A DNA stretch of 33,069 bases, from the NCBI GenBank assembly GCA_903839535.1, contig CAIMCT010000556.1:1-33069 (forward strand), read 5' to 3'. Source of the stretch: an uncultured Desulfobacteraceae bacterium. GTDB taxonomy: Bacteria; Desulfobacterota; Desulfobacteria; Desulfobacterales; Desulfatirhabdiaceae. Both the position numbers and the translations under genes were made by a program. This document shows positions 1 through 7,905 of the stretch, piece after piece. The notes under the pieces are model-generated. The model did not search any database, was not told where the DNA came from, and saw nothing but the letters and a program-made list of their open reading frames with translations. Numbering within the stretch: the first letter of the stretch is position 1; each line of letters begins with the position of its first letter.

Positions 1-213
1 CTTGTTCGATATATAATGAATCAACGCTACTCTACCACACAAAAAAAAGGATGTCTATTAATACTTTGCGACAAAATATTTTTACGGCATCATTGCAACC
101 CTTGTCGCATCTCGATCTTTAATGTCATGCGTCAGCACTGTCAAAACCAGCAGATGTCATATCAATTGACCAAATTCACAAACAGATGCTTGGATAATGA
201 AATGCGGGTCGAT
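1..213. other. non-coding left edge
   Basis: No gene is supported here. A 90-codon open frame at 16-288 has no recognisable domain or ribosome binding site and runs across the tRNA terminator, so I do not count it as a gene. Confidence 0.5.
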
Positions 214-260
214 AAAAACAAAAAGCCGTCTGGAGAGCCGTCACTCCCTTTTCGGCTTAT
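214..260 (-). terminator. Rho-independent terminator of the tRNA unit
   Basis: On the minus strand the sequence reads AAGCCG, an inner GGAG/CTCC stem, then CGGCTT followed by TTTGTTTTT. It lies just downstream of the two minus-strand tRNA genes, where their transcript should end. Confidence 0.6.
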
Positions 261-289
261 CACAAAAAACCGTAACTACTTGAAATAAT

Positions 290-367
290 TGGCGTCCCCA
301 AGGGGATTTGAACCCCTGTCGTCGGCGTGAAAGGCCGATGTCCTGGACCGGGCTAGACGATGGGGAC
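290..367 (-). tRNA. tRNA-Glu (anticodon TTC)
   Basis: The minus strand folds as a full cloverleaf. The acceptor stem is GTCCCCA/TGGGGAC, the D arm is GTCTAGCCCGGTCCAGGAC, the anticodon loop is CTTTCAC with anticodon TTC, the T loop is TTCAAAT, the discriminator base is G, and the 3' CCA is encoded. It sits 8 bp from a tRNA-Lys gene on the same strand, and both probably share one transcript. Confidence 0.95.
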
Positions 368-375
368 GCAGATGG

Positions 376-451
376 TGGTGGGCCGTGTTGGACTCGAACC
401 AACGACTCTCTACTTAAAAGGCAGATACTCTACCGACTGAGTTAACGGCCC
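376..451 (-). tRNA. tRNA-Lys (anticodon TTT)
   Basis: The minus strand gives an acceptor stem GGGCCGT/ACGGCCC, a D arm ACTCAGTCGGTAGAGT, an anticodon loop CTTTTAA with anticodon TTT, a T loop TTCGAGT between GTTGG and CCAAC, discriminator A and an encoded CCA. It is the upstream member of a two-tRNA unit ending in the terminator at 214-260. Confidence 0.95.
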
Positions 452-664
452 TTGATGAAAATGCTATTGTAAACAAAAATTAAAATTTGTCAACAATAAA
501 AATCAACGATTGCAACTTCATCAAAACTCCTAAGGTCGTTAATCAGAAACGAAACGCATCTAAAGACCTTACATCTGACACATATAAACCAATTTATACG
601 CAAATTGCAAGCACAAATTTCAAACAAAAGCATTTTTTGTTCGATACGATTACAAATGAAATTT

Positions 665-843
665 GTATCATTCTTAAATTTCATCGACCAATCTAAAATA
701 CTAAAATCGAAAGGATTCCCCCCCCTTTGAAAAAGGGGGGGGATTTAGGAGGCAGTCCACCTGAAAAATCCCCCTTGATCCCCCTTTTCCAAAGGGGGAA
801 GTATCATTTTCATGTATGGGGTGATCGAATTTAAGAAACACAC
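665..843. mobile_element. MITE-like non-autonomous element, copy 1
   Basis: This 179 bp element begins GTATCATTCTTAAATT and ends AATTTAAGAAACACAC, so its ends are imperfect inverted repeats. It is flanked on both sides by the same 8 bp, TGAAATTT (657-664 and 844-851), as expected of a target-site duplication. The interior carries C-run/G-run palindromes around CCCCTTTGAAAAAGGGG and CCCCTTTTCCAAAGGGG. A related copy at 25111-25306 has its own distinct 8 bp duplication. There is no coding capacity, so it would have to be moved by a transposase elsewhere in the genome. The transposase family cannot be named from this window. Confidence 0.85.
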
Positions 844-922
844 TGAAATTTTATTCTTGAGCGATGACAAAAGGAATTTTATTGACTCAATAACGATAAT
901 GTGATTATCTAAAAAGGTTAAA

Positions 923-951
923 TTGCAGAAAAAAGGTTTATATCGAATAAT
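923..951 (+). promoter_or_regulatory. candidate sigma-70 promoter for rpmH
   Basis: TTGCAG (923-928) and AATAAT (946-951) are separated by 17 bp and lie 34 bp upstream of the rpmH start. The -10 matches consensus at five of six bases; the -35 is weak. A second possible -35, TTGACT, is at 882-887 but lacks a good -10. Confidence 0.4.
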
Positions 952-984
952 CGCTAAATTAACATTTAAATGAGGGTATTTTGC

Positions 985-1119
985 ATGAAAAGAACATATC
1001 AACCCAGTCAGATCAAGAAATCACGTACCCACGGCTTTTTATCGCGCATGGCTACCAAACAAGGTCGAAAATTGATTAACCGCAGGCGAGCCAAAGGCCG
1101 GAAACGATTGACGGTTTAA
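985..1119 (+). CDS. rpmH: 50S ribosomal protein L34
   Basis: A 44-residue, highly basic protein beginning [18 protein letters not shown] and ending [12 protein letters not shown], which is the signature of bacterial L34 at its usual length. L34 is a small protein of the large ribosomal subunit that binds 23S rRNA. The start codon at 985 follows a GAGGG purine stretch at a suitable distance. It opens the conserved rpmH-rnpA-yidD-yidC-jag-mnmE cluster, which in most bacteria lies near the chromosomal replication origin. The upstream 140 bp separates it from the MITE-like element, which does not appear to disrupt its promoter. Confidence 0.97.
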   Translation: MKRTYQPSQIKKSRTHGFLSRMATKQGRKLINRRRAKGRKRLTV

Positions 1120-1188
1120 AAATACTCATTTTCGTGGACCATGGATCCGTTCTTGAATGCGCCAGATAGTTGCTACCATATCATTTTG

Positions 1189-1578
1189 ATGAAATCATTT
1201 ACGTTTCCCAAAATTGCCCGCATTCTCAAACGTTATGAATTCGTTGAATTTTATTCCTTCGGAAAGGCGGTCCACAGCTCGGGTTTCGTGTTGGTTTACA
1301 AAAGCGGAAAGTCCGGCAGATCCCGTATCGGTATTACTGTTTCACGAAAAGTCGGCAATGCCGTGGTGCGCAATCGGATCAAGCGACACATAAGGGAGTA
1401 TTATCGCCTTCACAGTGTCTCGGCGCAAACTGACTGGGATTTTCATCTGATTGCAAAAAAGCCGGCATCCACCCTTTCTTTCCAGCAGATGCTAGCCATG
1501 CTGGATGGTTTATTTGATAAATTTGCAAAGATCGCTGTTGTGGTACAGACGGCGATTCCGCAAAGTCATCATGTTTAA
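1189..1578 (+). CDS. rnpA: ribonuclease P protein component
   Basis: The protein subunit of RNase P, which with the catalytic RNA removes 5' leaders from pre-tRNAs. The family signature RNRIKRHIREYYR is present after GITVSRKVGNAVV, and the N-terminal part shows FPKIARILKRYEF, typical of RnpA. I chose the ATG at 1189 because the family starts a few residues before the FPK motif; the frame is open back to an ATG at 1141, which would add 16 unconserved residues. From 1189 the protein has 129 residues, close to the normal 110-130. Its stop codon shares one base with the yidD start (TAATG), so the two are probably translationally coupled. Confidence 0.93.
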   Translation: MKSFTFPKIARILKRYEFVEFYSFGKAVHSSGFVLVYKSGKSGRSRIGITVSRKVGNAVVRNRIKRHIREYYRLHSVSAQTDWDFHLIAKKPASTLSFQQMLAMLDGLFDKFAKIAVVVQTAIPQSHHV

Positions 1579-1802
1579 TGGGTTTATATACAATTCGATA
1601 TCTTGTCAATTTTGTAATCATGGTGTATCAACTTGCCGTTTCTCCATTCATTGGGCCGTGCTGCCGATTTTATCCTTCGTGTTCGGCTTACGCATCAGAG
1701 GCAATACTGAAATACGGTACACGCAAAGGCGGAGTTATGATGTTCAAACGCCTGTTGAAATGCCACCCGTTTCACCCCGGCGGCGTTGATCCAGTCCCCT
1801 GA
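1578..1802 (+). CDS. yidD: membrane protein insertion efficiency factor YidD
   Basis: A 74-residue protein containing the YidD hallmarks: VYQLAVSPFIGPCCRFYPSCS, followed by AYASEAILKYG and KRLLKCHPFHPGGVDPVP. The spaced cysteines and HPGGxDPVP tail are diagnostic. In other bacteria YidD is a small membrane-associated protein that helps YidC insert membrane proteins, consistent with its place between rnpA and yidC. Length is normal (about 70-85 residues). The start overlaps the rnpA stop by one base. The 125 bp to the yidC start contain no gene. Confidence 0.95.
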   Translation: MGLYTIRYLVNFVIMVYQLAVSPFIGPCCRFYPSCSAYASEAILKYGTRKGGVMMFKRLLKCHPFHPGGVDPVP

Positions 1803-1927
1803 AAAATGAACCTATCTTTCCCTCTACGCCTCATTATCTATCCAAGTGATATCGCTTCATTACATCAACCATATCATTCACTGGGTTATCATCTGATTTC
1901 CTTTACCGGGAAATCATGGGAGTACTT

Positions 1928-3565
1928 ATGGAACAAGGTCGTTTACTTATAGCAATTGTGCTTTCTGTTTTGGTCTTTACTGTCTGGGGATTTTTTTTCC
2001 AGGACAATAATCCCCCCCCCCAGCAGCAGACAGCTCAAACTCAGCCTGACACAACCTTGCCGGCAGACAAGATTGCAACAGGTGCCCACCAGGAAACCGC
2101 CATTAAGGAACAGCATCTGCCTGCTTTTCAAAAAAGTAAAGACCTTGTGGTGAGTACTCCGTTCTATTCGGTTACCATTTCGGACAAAGGTGCTTTTTTC
2201 AAGAATTTTGTTCTGAAGCAATACCGGGAATCGGTTGAATCAGATTCCCCGAATAAAGAATTGATTACCCTGCCCAATGTCGGATCGCTTCATCTGTCTT
2301 TTTCGGAAAACAGCATTCCGGAATTAAAGGATGCGGTTTTTTTGTCAACCGTTTCCTCCGATGGCATTGATGTTCGCGACATATCCAAGGAAGTATCGTT
2401 TCTGTGGACTTCCCCTGCCGGCGTTGCAATCGAGAAACAATATACGTTTCATCCGGATTCATATGTGATCGACTTGAGTGTTATCATTAAAAACAGCTCC
2501 GGCAAGCTGCTGCAGGATAAACTGGAGTTGTCCTTGACCAGTAGCTTTAAAGAAGCAAAAAACAGCTATGGATTTGAAGGCCCAAGCGCATTCATCAATG
2601 ACACTCTTGAACAAATCGCTGTAAAGGATATTCAGAAAAAGAGTGTATATTCAGGTAAAATCAATTGGACCTGTCTTGAAGAACGTTATTTTTTATCGAG
2701 CATTGTTCCAGTTGTCCCAACAGATGGCAGCATCCGGTTATCACTTACGAATGGACGGCTTGACGATGTTTTTGTTGAACCGGAAATCAAACTTGATTCC
2801 GGCGTTCAGCGAAAATTTCAATACAAAATCTACATGGGACCCAAAAGTTATTCCATTCTCAGCAATCTGGGCATCGGACTGGACAAGGCCATTCATTTCG
2901 GGTTCTTTGATATTCTTGCCAAACCTTTACTTTGGCTTCTTAATTTTCTACATGACTATATTCCGAATTATGGCTTGGCAATTATCGTGTTGACGCTGAT
3001 TATCAAGGGCATTCTCTGGCCGCTGGGTTCAAAGAGTTATAAATCCATGAGCGAGATGAAAAAAATTCAACCGTTGATGGCCCAGATTCGTGAAAAATAC
3101 AAAGATGACAAAAAGAAAATGAACGAAGAAACTATGGCGCTGTACAAAACTTACAAGGTCAATCCACTGGGCGGATGCCTTCCCATGGTGGTTCAGATTC
3201 CCGTGTTCTTTGCATTGTATCGGATGCTTTACGAGGCGATTGAACTGCGCCATGCCCCCTTTATCGGATGGATAACCGACCTTGCAGCCCCTGATCGTCT
3301 GTTGCATTTTTCGTTTACGGTCCCATTCATGGAACCACCTTACGGTATTCCGGTATTGACGATCATTATGGGCGCTACCATGTTTATTCAGCAAAAAATG
3401 TCTCCGCCAATGGGAGACCCCATGCAGGCAAAGATGATGATGATGATGCCCGTTGTATTTACTTTTATATTCATCAACTTTTCTTCAGGCCTGGTTTTAT
3501 ACTGGCTAATCAATAACATTGTCTCGATAAGCCAGCAGTACTATATTCAAAAGAAATATGCTTGA
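1928..3565 (+). CDS. yidC: membrane protein insertase YidC
   Basis: Inner-membrane insertase of the Oxa1/YidC/Alb3 family, which inserts proteins alone or with SecYEG. The N terminus MEQGRLLIAIVLSVLVFTVW is the first transmembrane segment. Residues of about 60-330 form the large periplasmic domain typical of Gram-negative YidC, and the rest is the conserved five-helix core, including NYGLAIIVLTLIIKGILWPL, the charged cytoplasmic hairpin EMKKIQPLMAQIREKYKDDK, and NPLGGCLPMVVQIPVFFALY. At 545 residues it is of normal length. I prefer the ATG at 1928 over 1916: it is preceded by GGGAG and gives the family N terminus. A Met-rich stretch (AKMMMMMP) lies in the core, as in many homologues. Confidence 0.96.
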   Translation: MEQGRLLIAIVLSVLVFTVWGFFFQDNNPPPQQQTAQTQPDTTLPADKIATGAHQETAIKEQHLPAFQKSKDLVVSTPFYSVTISDKGAFFKNFVLKQYRESVESDSPNKELITLPNVGSLHLSFSENSIPELKDAVFLSTVSSDGIDVRDISKEVSFLWTSPAGVAIEKQYTFHPDSYVIDLSVIIKNSSGKLLQDKLELSLTSSFKEAKNSYGFEGPSAFINDTLEQIAVKDIQKKSVYSGKINWTCLEERYFLSSIVPVVPTDGSIRLSLTNGRLDDVFVEPEIKLDSGVQRKFQYKIYMGPKSYSILSNLGIGLDKAIHFGFFDILAKPLLWLLNFLHDYIPNYGLAIIVLTLIIKGILWPLGSKSYKSMSEMKKIQPLMAQIREKYKDDKKKMNEETMALYKTYKVNPLGGCLPMVVQIPVFFALYRMLYEAIELRHAPFIGWITDLAAPDRLLHFSFTVPFMEPPYGIPVLTIIMGATMFIQQKMSPPMGDPMQAKMMMMMPVVFTFIFINFSSGLVLYWLINNIVSISQQYYIQKKYA

Positions 3566-3612
3566 TACCAGTTTTTATGCTAATGCGTAAAGTAAGATAA
3601 CGGGGGGTATTG

Positions 3613-4410
3613 ATGTCGCCTTTCATTGAATTTGAGGCAAAAAATGTTGAGCGGGCCGTAACCAAAGCATGCGAAGTTTTAAAAATCCATAGTGACCAGT
3701 TAAAACACGAAGTGCTTTCTTTTGGCGCCACCGGAATCTTTGGATTGATTGGAAGAAAAAAAGCGCGCATTCGGGTGACAGTTCCGGACATTCATGAATC
3801 AGACACTGCCCCGTGTTCAGGGGAAAAAAATGTTCTGCCAGTTGACGAACCTGCTGAAAATATTGCTGTAACAGATAACTCTCAAAAAACTGATTCGAAA
3901 TGCGTTGACGTGGAATCATCAATGTCTTTGGATTCGGTGGATTACGGCAGGCTTGTTTTACAAAAGTTGGTTGATTCAGTGACTAATGACGCGGTAATCG
4001 TTGTGAAAAGCAACAGCAAGCAGATTGTTTATACCATCAGCGGCGGTAATTCGGCGGCACTCATCGGCAAAAGAGGTCAAACACTTGAAGCCATTCAATA
4101 TCTTTTAAAAAAAATAGTCAACAAGTCATCTGAAAACAGAACCCGCATTATCGTTGATATCGAAGGCTATTTTTCCAAGCGGCAGGAAGATCTTCAAAAA
4201 CAGGCGTTGCGTATTGCAGAAAAAGCCTGTCAAAATGAAAAACCCCTGGTTATCGGCAATTTTAACCCGCATGATCGAAAAATCATCCACATTGCGCTGA
4301 AGAACGACCTCAGGGTAAAAACACAAAGCATGGGAGAAGGGTATCTGAAGAAGATTGTCGTTTTTCCTCAGAAACCCAATCGCCAGGAACCACTGCCTGC
4401 TGAACCGTAA
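3613..4410 (+). CDS. jag: Jag/SpoIIIJ-associated RNA-binding protein (KhpB-type)
   Basis: A 265-residue cytoplasmic protein with the Jag architecture. The Jag-N domain (about 1-52, EFEAKNVERAVTKACEVLK) is followed by an acidic, low-complexity linker (about 60-105), a KH domain (about 110-180, with SGGNSAALIGKRGQTLEAIQ, including the GxxG-type loop), and a C-terminal R3H domain (about 190-255, with NPHDRKIIHIAL). It is an RNA-binding protein usually encoded next to yidC. The ATG at 3613 follows a strong CGGGGGG element; a TTG one codon earlier is less likely. The stop lies about 150 bp before mnmE, and that gap holds a hairpin repeat. Confidence 0.95.
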   Translation: MSPFIEFEAKNVERAVTKACEVLKIHSDQLKHEVLSFGATGIFGLIGRKKARIRVTVPDIHESDTAPCSGEKNVLPVDEPAENIAVTDNSQKTDSKCVDVESSMSLDSVDYGRLVLQKLVDSVTNDAVIVVKSNSKQIVYTISGGNSAALIGKRGQTLEAIQYLLKKIVNKSSENRTRIIVDIEGYFSKRQEDLQKQALRIAEKACQNEKPLVIGNFNPHDRKIIHIALKNDLRVKTQSMGEGYLKKIVVFPQKPNRQEPLPAEP

Positions 4411-4490
4411 TTCATCTTTTGCATGAAATGATGAAACATACATGAAGCAGATTCATTACTGTTTATCTTACCTTTGAAGGAATTGTGAGT

Positions 4491-4555
4491 GATGAATGAT
4501 GGATGATGAATGAAAAAAGGACTATTCCGCATTCATCATTCCGCATTCATCATTC
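4491..4555. repeat. GATGAATG inverted/direct repeat in the mnmE leader
   Basis: GATGAATGATGGATGATGAATG is answered after a short loop by CATTCATCATT(CCG)CATTCATCATTC, so the transcript would form a long hairpin. The right arm itself contains a 14 bp direct repeat (ATTCCGCATTCATC). It ends only 6 bp before the mnmE start codon and occupies the place of its ribosome binding site. Confidence 0.7.
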
Positions 4556-4561
4556 TTATAC

Positions 4562-5971
4562 ATGAATGCTTCAACAATCGCCGCAATTGCCACCCCTTTA
4601 GGTCGTGGGGGAATTGGAATCATCAGAATATCCGGTGACCGGGCTTTGTCTATCGCCCTTTCCATCTTTAGACCCCGCTCGTTGCAACGTTCAAGCACTT
4701 CGGTTTGCTGTTCCCAGCCGGATCTGATTATCTCACACCGTCTATATTATGGCTCCATAGTTCAACCGGATACGCAGGCTGTTCTGGATGAAGTTCTACT
4801 TGCATTTATGAAAGCCCCTCATACCTATACCCGTGAGGATGTGGTCGAGATTCAGGCGCATTCCGGTTATGCTGTGCTTAAAGCCATTTTAAATGCAGTC
4901 TTGCAAAGCGGTGCCGAACTGGCCGGCCCTGGCGAGTTTACCCGCCGTGCTTTTCTGAATGGTAGAATTGATTTAACACAGGCTGAAGCGGTTATCGACA
5001 TTGTCAATTCGAAATCAGAAAGAGCCCTTGAATCTGCAGCATCGCATCTGTCCGGCGGTTACAAACAGCATGTCGAACAGCTCCGCACTGCTTTGCGGGA
5101 TATTCTGGTGAGAATGGAAGCTTCAATCGACTTTCCGGATGAAGCGGATGAATTGCAGTTACTTTCAGTTTATCCACAACTGCAATCAATCGTACTCGAG
5201 CCAGTTTTGCGTTTAATTCAGCGGTATGAAGACTTCCACTTTGTTCGCGATGGGTATTGCATATCCATTATCGGACGACCGAATGTTGGCAAATCCAGTC
5301 TCATGAACTGGCTGGTCAAAAAAAACCGCTCCATTGTTACGGACATTCCCGGAACCACCAGGGACGTGGTTGAAGAAGCCGTGATTTTTCGGGGAATACC
5401 GGTTAATTTTTTCGATACCGCCGGGGTCCATATCACGCAGAACACTGTTGAATTGCTGGGAATTGAAAAAACTTATGAACGCATTTATGCATCTGATCTG
5501 ATTCTCTTGCTGCTGGATGCGTCTGTTTCTGATTACGAGCTGGAAACTCAGCTTCTGGATATAACAGGAAGCATTCCGGTTATACTTATTTTTAATAAAA
5601 TTGACCTTGCGGCGAACCCTGATTATATTGTAAACAGTGAAAAATTTTCTACTTTTCCCTCTGTGGTGATCTCGGTAAAAGAGCAGACCCATTTGGAAGA
5701 GATGGTTGACCTGATTGTCAAGAAAATTCTTGAGAAAACCCATAGCGAAGAGCCTGTTGGATTTATTCCCAACCTCAGGCAGATGCGTGCATTAGAAAAA
5801 GCTGCTGCGCACATCCGCCAGGCCATGGACGAAATTCAGCGAATGAGTCCACCTGAAGTTATTGTCATGGATATTCGAGATGCCATTGAATGCATCGACG
5901 AAATTTCCGGGGTGCGGACTACGGATGAAATTCTCGATCACGTTTTCAATTCGTTTTGTATTGGTAAATAG
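4562..5971 (+). CDS. mnmE: tRNA uridine-5-carboxymethylaminomethyl modification GTPase MnmE
   Basis: A GTPase that, with MnmG, modifies the wobble uridine (U34) of several tRNAs. The order is the tetrahydrofolate-binding N-terminal domain (1-118, ending near GPGEFTRRAFLNGRIDLTQAEAV), a helical domain, and an inserted Ras-like G domain. The G domain shows GRPNVGKSS (238-246), DIPGTTRD switch residues (261-268), DTAG (285-288) and NKID. The protein ends with CIGK, the FCIGK motif whose Cys is needed for modification. At 469 residues it is of normal length. mnmG and rsmG, often next to it, are not in the following region; a YkgJ-type gene follows instead. Confidence 0.97.
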   Translation: MNASTIAAIATPLGRGGIGIIRISGDRALSIALSIFRPRSLQRSSTSVCCSQPDLIISHRLYYGSIVQPDTQAVLDEVLLAFMKAPHTYTREDVVEIQAHSGYAVLKAILNAVLQSGAELAGPGEFTRRAFLNGRIDLTQAEAVIDIVNSKSERALESAASHLSGGYKQHVEQLRTALRDILVRMEASIDFPDEADELQLLSVYPQLQSIVLEPVLRLIQRYEDFHFVRDGYCISIIGRPNVGKSSLMNWLVKKNRSIVTDIPGTTRDVVEEAVIFRGIPVNFFDTAGVHITQNTVELLGIEKTYERIYASDLILLLLDASVSDYELETQLLDITGSIPVILIFNKIDLAANPDYIVNSEKFSTFPSVVISVKEQTHLEEMVDLIVKKILEKTHSEEPVGFIPNLRQMRALEKAAAHIRQAMDEIQRMSPPEVIVMDIRDAIECIDEISGVRTTDEILDHVFNSFCIGK

Positions 5972-6014
5972 CACTGGCAATATTTTTGCTACACGCACTT
6001 TGAACCCAAAGAGC

Positions 6015-6081
6015 CAGGGGGCAGGTACAGTAATAAAAATGTACGGCGGCCAGCCGGTTGCCCTTGCATGCCCCCTGTACC
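6015..6081. repeat. GC-rich inverted repeat between mnmE and the YkgJ-type gene
   Basis: CAGGGGGCAGGTACAG is mirrored by TGCCCCCTGTACC, so CAGGGGGCA/TGCCCCCTG form a 9 bp stem with further pairing possible around GGCGGCCAGCCGG in the loop. It has no following T-run, so it does not look like a classical terminator; it may be an intergenic repeat or an mRNA stabiliser. Confidence 0.55.
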
Positions 6082-6106
6082 CTTCTAAAAACAGGTAGAG
6101 AGTATA

Positions 6107-6805
6107 ATGAACGAACAATTCAAACCATTTTTTGAGCAGTACGAGGCGTTGACCGCATCTGTCGAACGTGCATTTGAATCCGTAAAAAATCAGTTCCCGG
6201 ACTGTGTAAAATGTAAACCCCTCTGTGCTGACTGCTGTCATGCATTGTATGATCTAACTTTGATTGAAGCGCTGTATATAAATGAACGGTTCAGGAATGA
6301 ATACAGTGGCGAAATCCTTGATACATTGCTGGAACGTTGTAATAAAATTGACCGTATGCTGTGTAAACTTAAAAAGAGCGCCTACAAGGCTGTCGAATCC
6401 GGCAAGGAAGAAAAAGAGATTCTAAACGAAATGGCCGAAACGCGAGTCCGCTGCCCCATGTTAAATGATACCGAGATGTGTGAGATTTACGATTTCAGAC
6501 CACTGACATGTAAACTCTACGGCATTCCCACTGCAATCGGCGGTGAAGGATATACCTGCGGGCTGTCTGGATTTGAAAAAGGGGAAAAGTATCCAACGGT
6601 AAATCTGGATAAGATTCAGAATAAATTGCTTCAGCTTTCAGCAGAGCTGGCGGTTTCGATACAATCGAAGTATGCCCGATTAGGCGAAATGCTGGTTCCT
6701 CTTTCCATGGCTCTGGCAACTGTTTATGATGACGAATATCTGGGAATTCGGAAAGCGGATGAAACGTCTGCGCAAGCAGTAGACAAGACAATGACGACTG
6801 AATAA
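6107..6805 (+). CDS. YkgJ-family cysteine cluster protein
   Basis: A 232-residue soluble protein of the YkgJ/CxxCxxCC family, thought to bind zinc or iron. The cluster CVKCKPLCADCCHALYDLT lies at about residues 35-53. A second set of cysteines occurs in RCPMLNDTEMCEIYDFRPLTC (about 115-140), matching the family pattern CPxL...CxIYxxRPxxC. The biochemical role is unknown; members are often described as metal-chelating. The gene has AGAG-rich sequence upstream of its ATG and is followed after 25 bp by a small unknown gene leading into ftsE, so it may belong to the same transcript. Confidence 0.85.
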   Translation: MNEQFKPFFEQYEALTASVERAFESVKNQFPDCVKCKPLCADCCHALYDLTLIEALYINERFRNEYSGEILDTLLERCNKIDRMLCKLKKSAYKAVESGKEEKEILNEMAETRVRCPMLNDTEMCEIYDFRPLTCKLYGIPTAIGGEGYTCGLSGFEKGEKYPTVNLDKIQNKLLQLSAELAVSIQSKYARLGEMLVPLSMALATVYDDEYLGIRKADETSAQAVDKTMTTE

Positions 6806-6830
6806 ATCCATTCCACATAAGGCGGATTCC

Positions 6831-7181
6831 ATGATTGAACTTTCTAAAGAAGATATCGAGATTCGTAAAAAAGCGGTGTTTGACAGCATGTCTCTTAAAA
6901 GGCAGGCGCACATTCAGAAAAAAGGATATGAAAAATGGGATCCTTTTTCCGAACCAAAAGACCCGATCGACATTCGAAGAGATAAAACCAAACGAACCAC
7001 CCAGATGCTGGTCAGGGAATTTCTGCAGACAATGACCCAGGAAAACTACAGTAACGCCTACGGCAGCGGTGTCCTGGAAATCGCATTGGGAATAATCAAT
7101 GATGATGACAAATATAAGGGAATGTTTGATTTTTCATGCTGGTATCGCGAATTGTTGATGAAAGAAGGACAAAAAACATAA
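6831..7181 (+). CDS. conserved-looking small protein upstream of ftsE
   Basis: I do not recognise this 116-residue protein. It is charged, has no signal peptide or membrane segment, and contains MIELSKEDIEIRKKAVFDSM at the N terminus, a basic middle (RRDKTKRTTQMLVREF) and an aromatic, acidic C-terminal part (DDDKYKGMFDFSCWYREL). It looks like a real gene: it is tightly packed between the YkgJ-type gene (25 bp) and ftsE (16 bp), has coding-like composition, and an AAGGCGG purine stretch precedes its ATG. Its position suggests co-expression with the division operon, but I infer no function from that. Confidence 0.7.
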   Translation: MIELSKEDIEIRKKAVFDSMSLKRQAHIQKKGYEKWDPFSEPKDPIDIRRDKTKRTTQMLVREFLQTMTQENYSNAYGSGVLEIALGIINDDDKYKGMFDFSCWYRELLMKEGQKT

Positions 7182-7197
7182 TTTTGAGCGAATCATC

Positions 7198-7905
7198 ATG
7201 GAAGATCACCGCAGCAATCCAATCGTTCGAATGTTTCATGTACACAAAAACTACGGTATTCAAAAGTCGTTGGTGGACATTACCCTGGATATTTACCGCA
7301 ATGAGTTTATCATCGTTACGGGTCCCAGTGGTGCAGGAAAATCGACGCTATTGAAGCTTATGTATCTGGGAGAACCAGTTACACAAGGACAGGTTATTGT
7401 GGACGGCATCAATTTGAACCGGATTTCCAGACGCAGAATTCCCTATCTTCGTCGCAACTTCGGAATCATCTTTCAAGATTATAAATTGATTCCGACCAAA
7501 ACCGTTTTCAGTAATGTAGCGCTGGTTCTTGAGGCAACGGGTGAAAAGCGCCGGTTGATCCAGAAAAAAGTTCACAGCGTTCTTAGAACGGTCGGAATGG
7601 AGCATAAACAGGATGCTTTTCCTCCTGGCCTGTCCGGAGGCGAACAGCAGCGAGTGGCAGTGGCCAGGGCTATTGCAGGCAGTCCCAGAATCATTCTTGC
7701 TGATGAACCTACTGGGAGTCTTGATCCGGATTCAACTGGCAATATCATGGCCTTGCTAAAAGAAATTCATCATAGAGGAGCTACTGTAATTCTCGCCACG
7801 CACGACCGAATGCTCATTGAGAATGCTGGCGGCAGAATAATTCAGCTTGTTCAGGGACAAATGTCACAGAACGATGAAAATGGTCAGATCGTCAATACGC
7901 CATGA
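7198..7905 (+). CDS. ftsE: cell division ATP-binding protein FtsE
   Basis: ATPase of the FtsEX complex, an ABC-type machine that signals from the divisome across the membrane to activate peptidoglycan hydrolases. Visible motifs are Walker [10 protein letters not shown] (42-50), the Q-loop in [11 protein letters not shown], the ABC signature [14 protein letters not shown] (145-158), Walker [13 protein letters not shown] (165-176), and the switch His in ATHD. Length (235) is slightly above the typical 220, with a short C-terminal extension. FtsE proteins characteristically have FQDYKL after the Walker A region, as here. The stop overlaps the ftsX start (ATGA). Confidence 0.96.
   Translation: MEDHRSNPIVRMFHVHKNYGIQKSLVDITLDIYRNEFIIVTGPSGAGKSTLLKLMYLGEPVTQGQVIVDGINLNRISRRRIPYLRRNFGIIFQDYKLIPTKTVFSNVALVLEATGEKRRLIQKKVHSVLRTVGMEHKQDAFPPGLSGGEQQRVAVARAIAGSPRIILADEPTGSLDPDSTGNIMALLKEIHHRGATVILATHDRMLIENAGGRIIQLVQGQMSQNDENGQIVNTP

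Noticed and set aside
16-288. 90-residue gene at the left edge
   Set aside because: No start signal or domain, and it overlaps the tRNA terminator.
715-800. C-run/G-run hairpins as Rho-independent terminators
   Set aside because: They recur in both copies of the mobile element and have no proper T-run, so they are element structure rather than gene ends.
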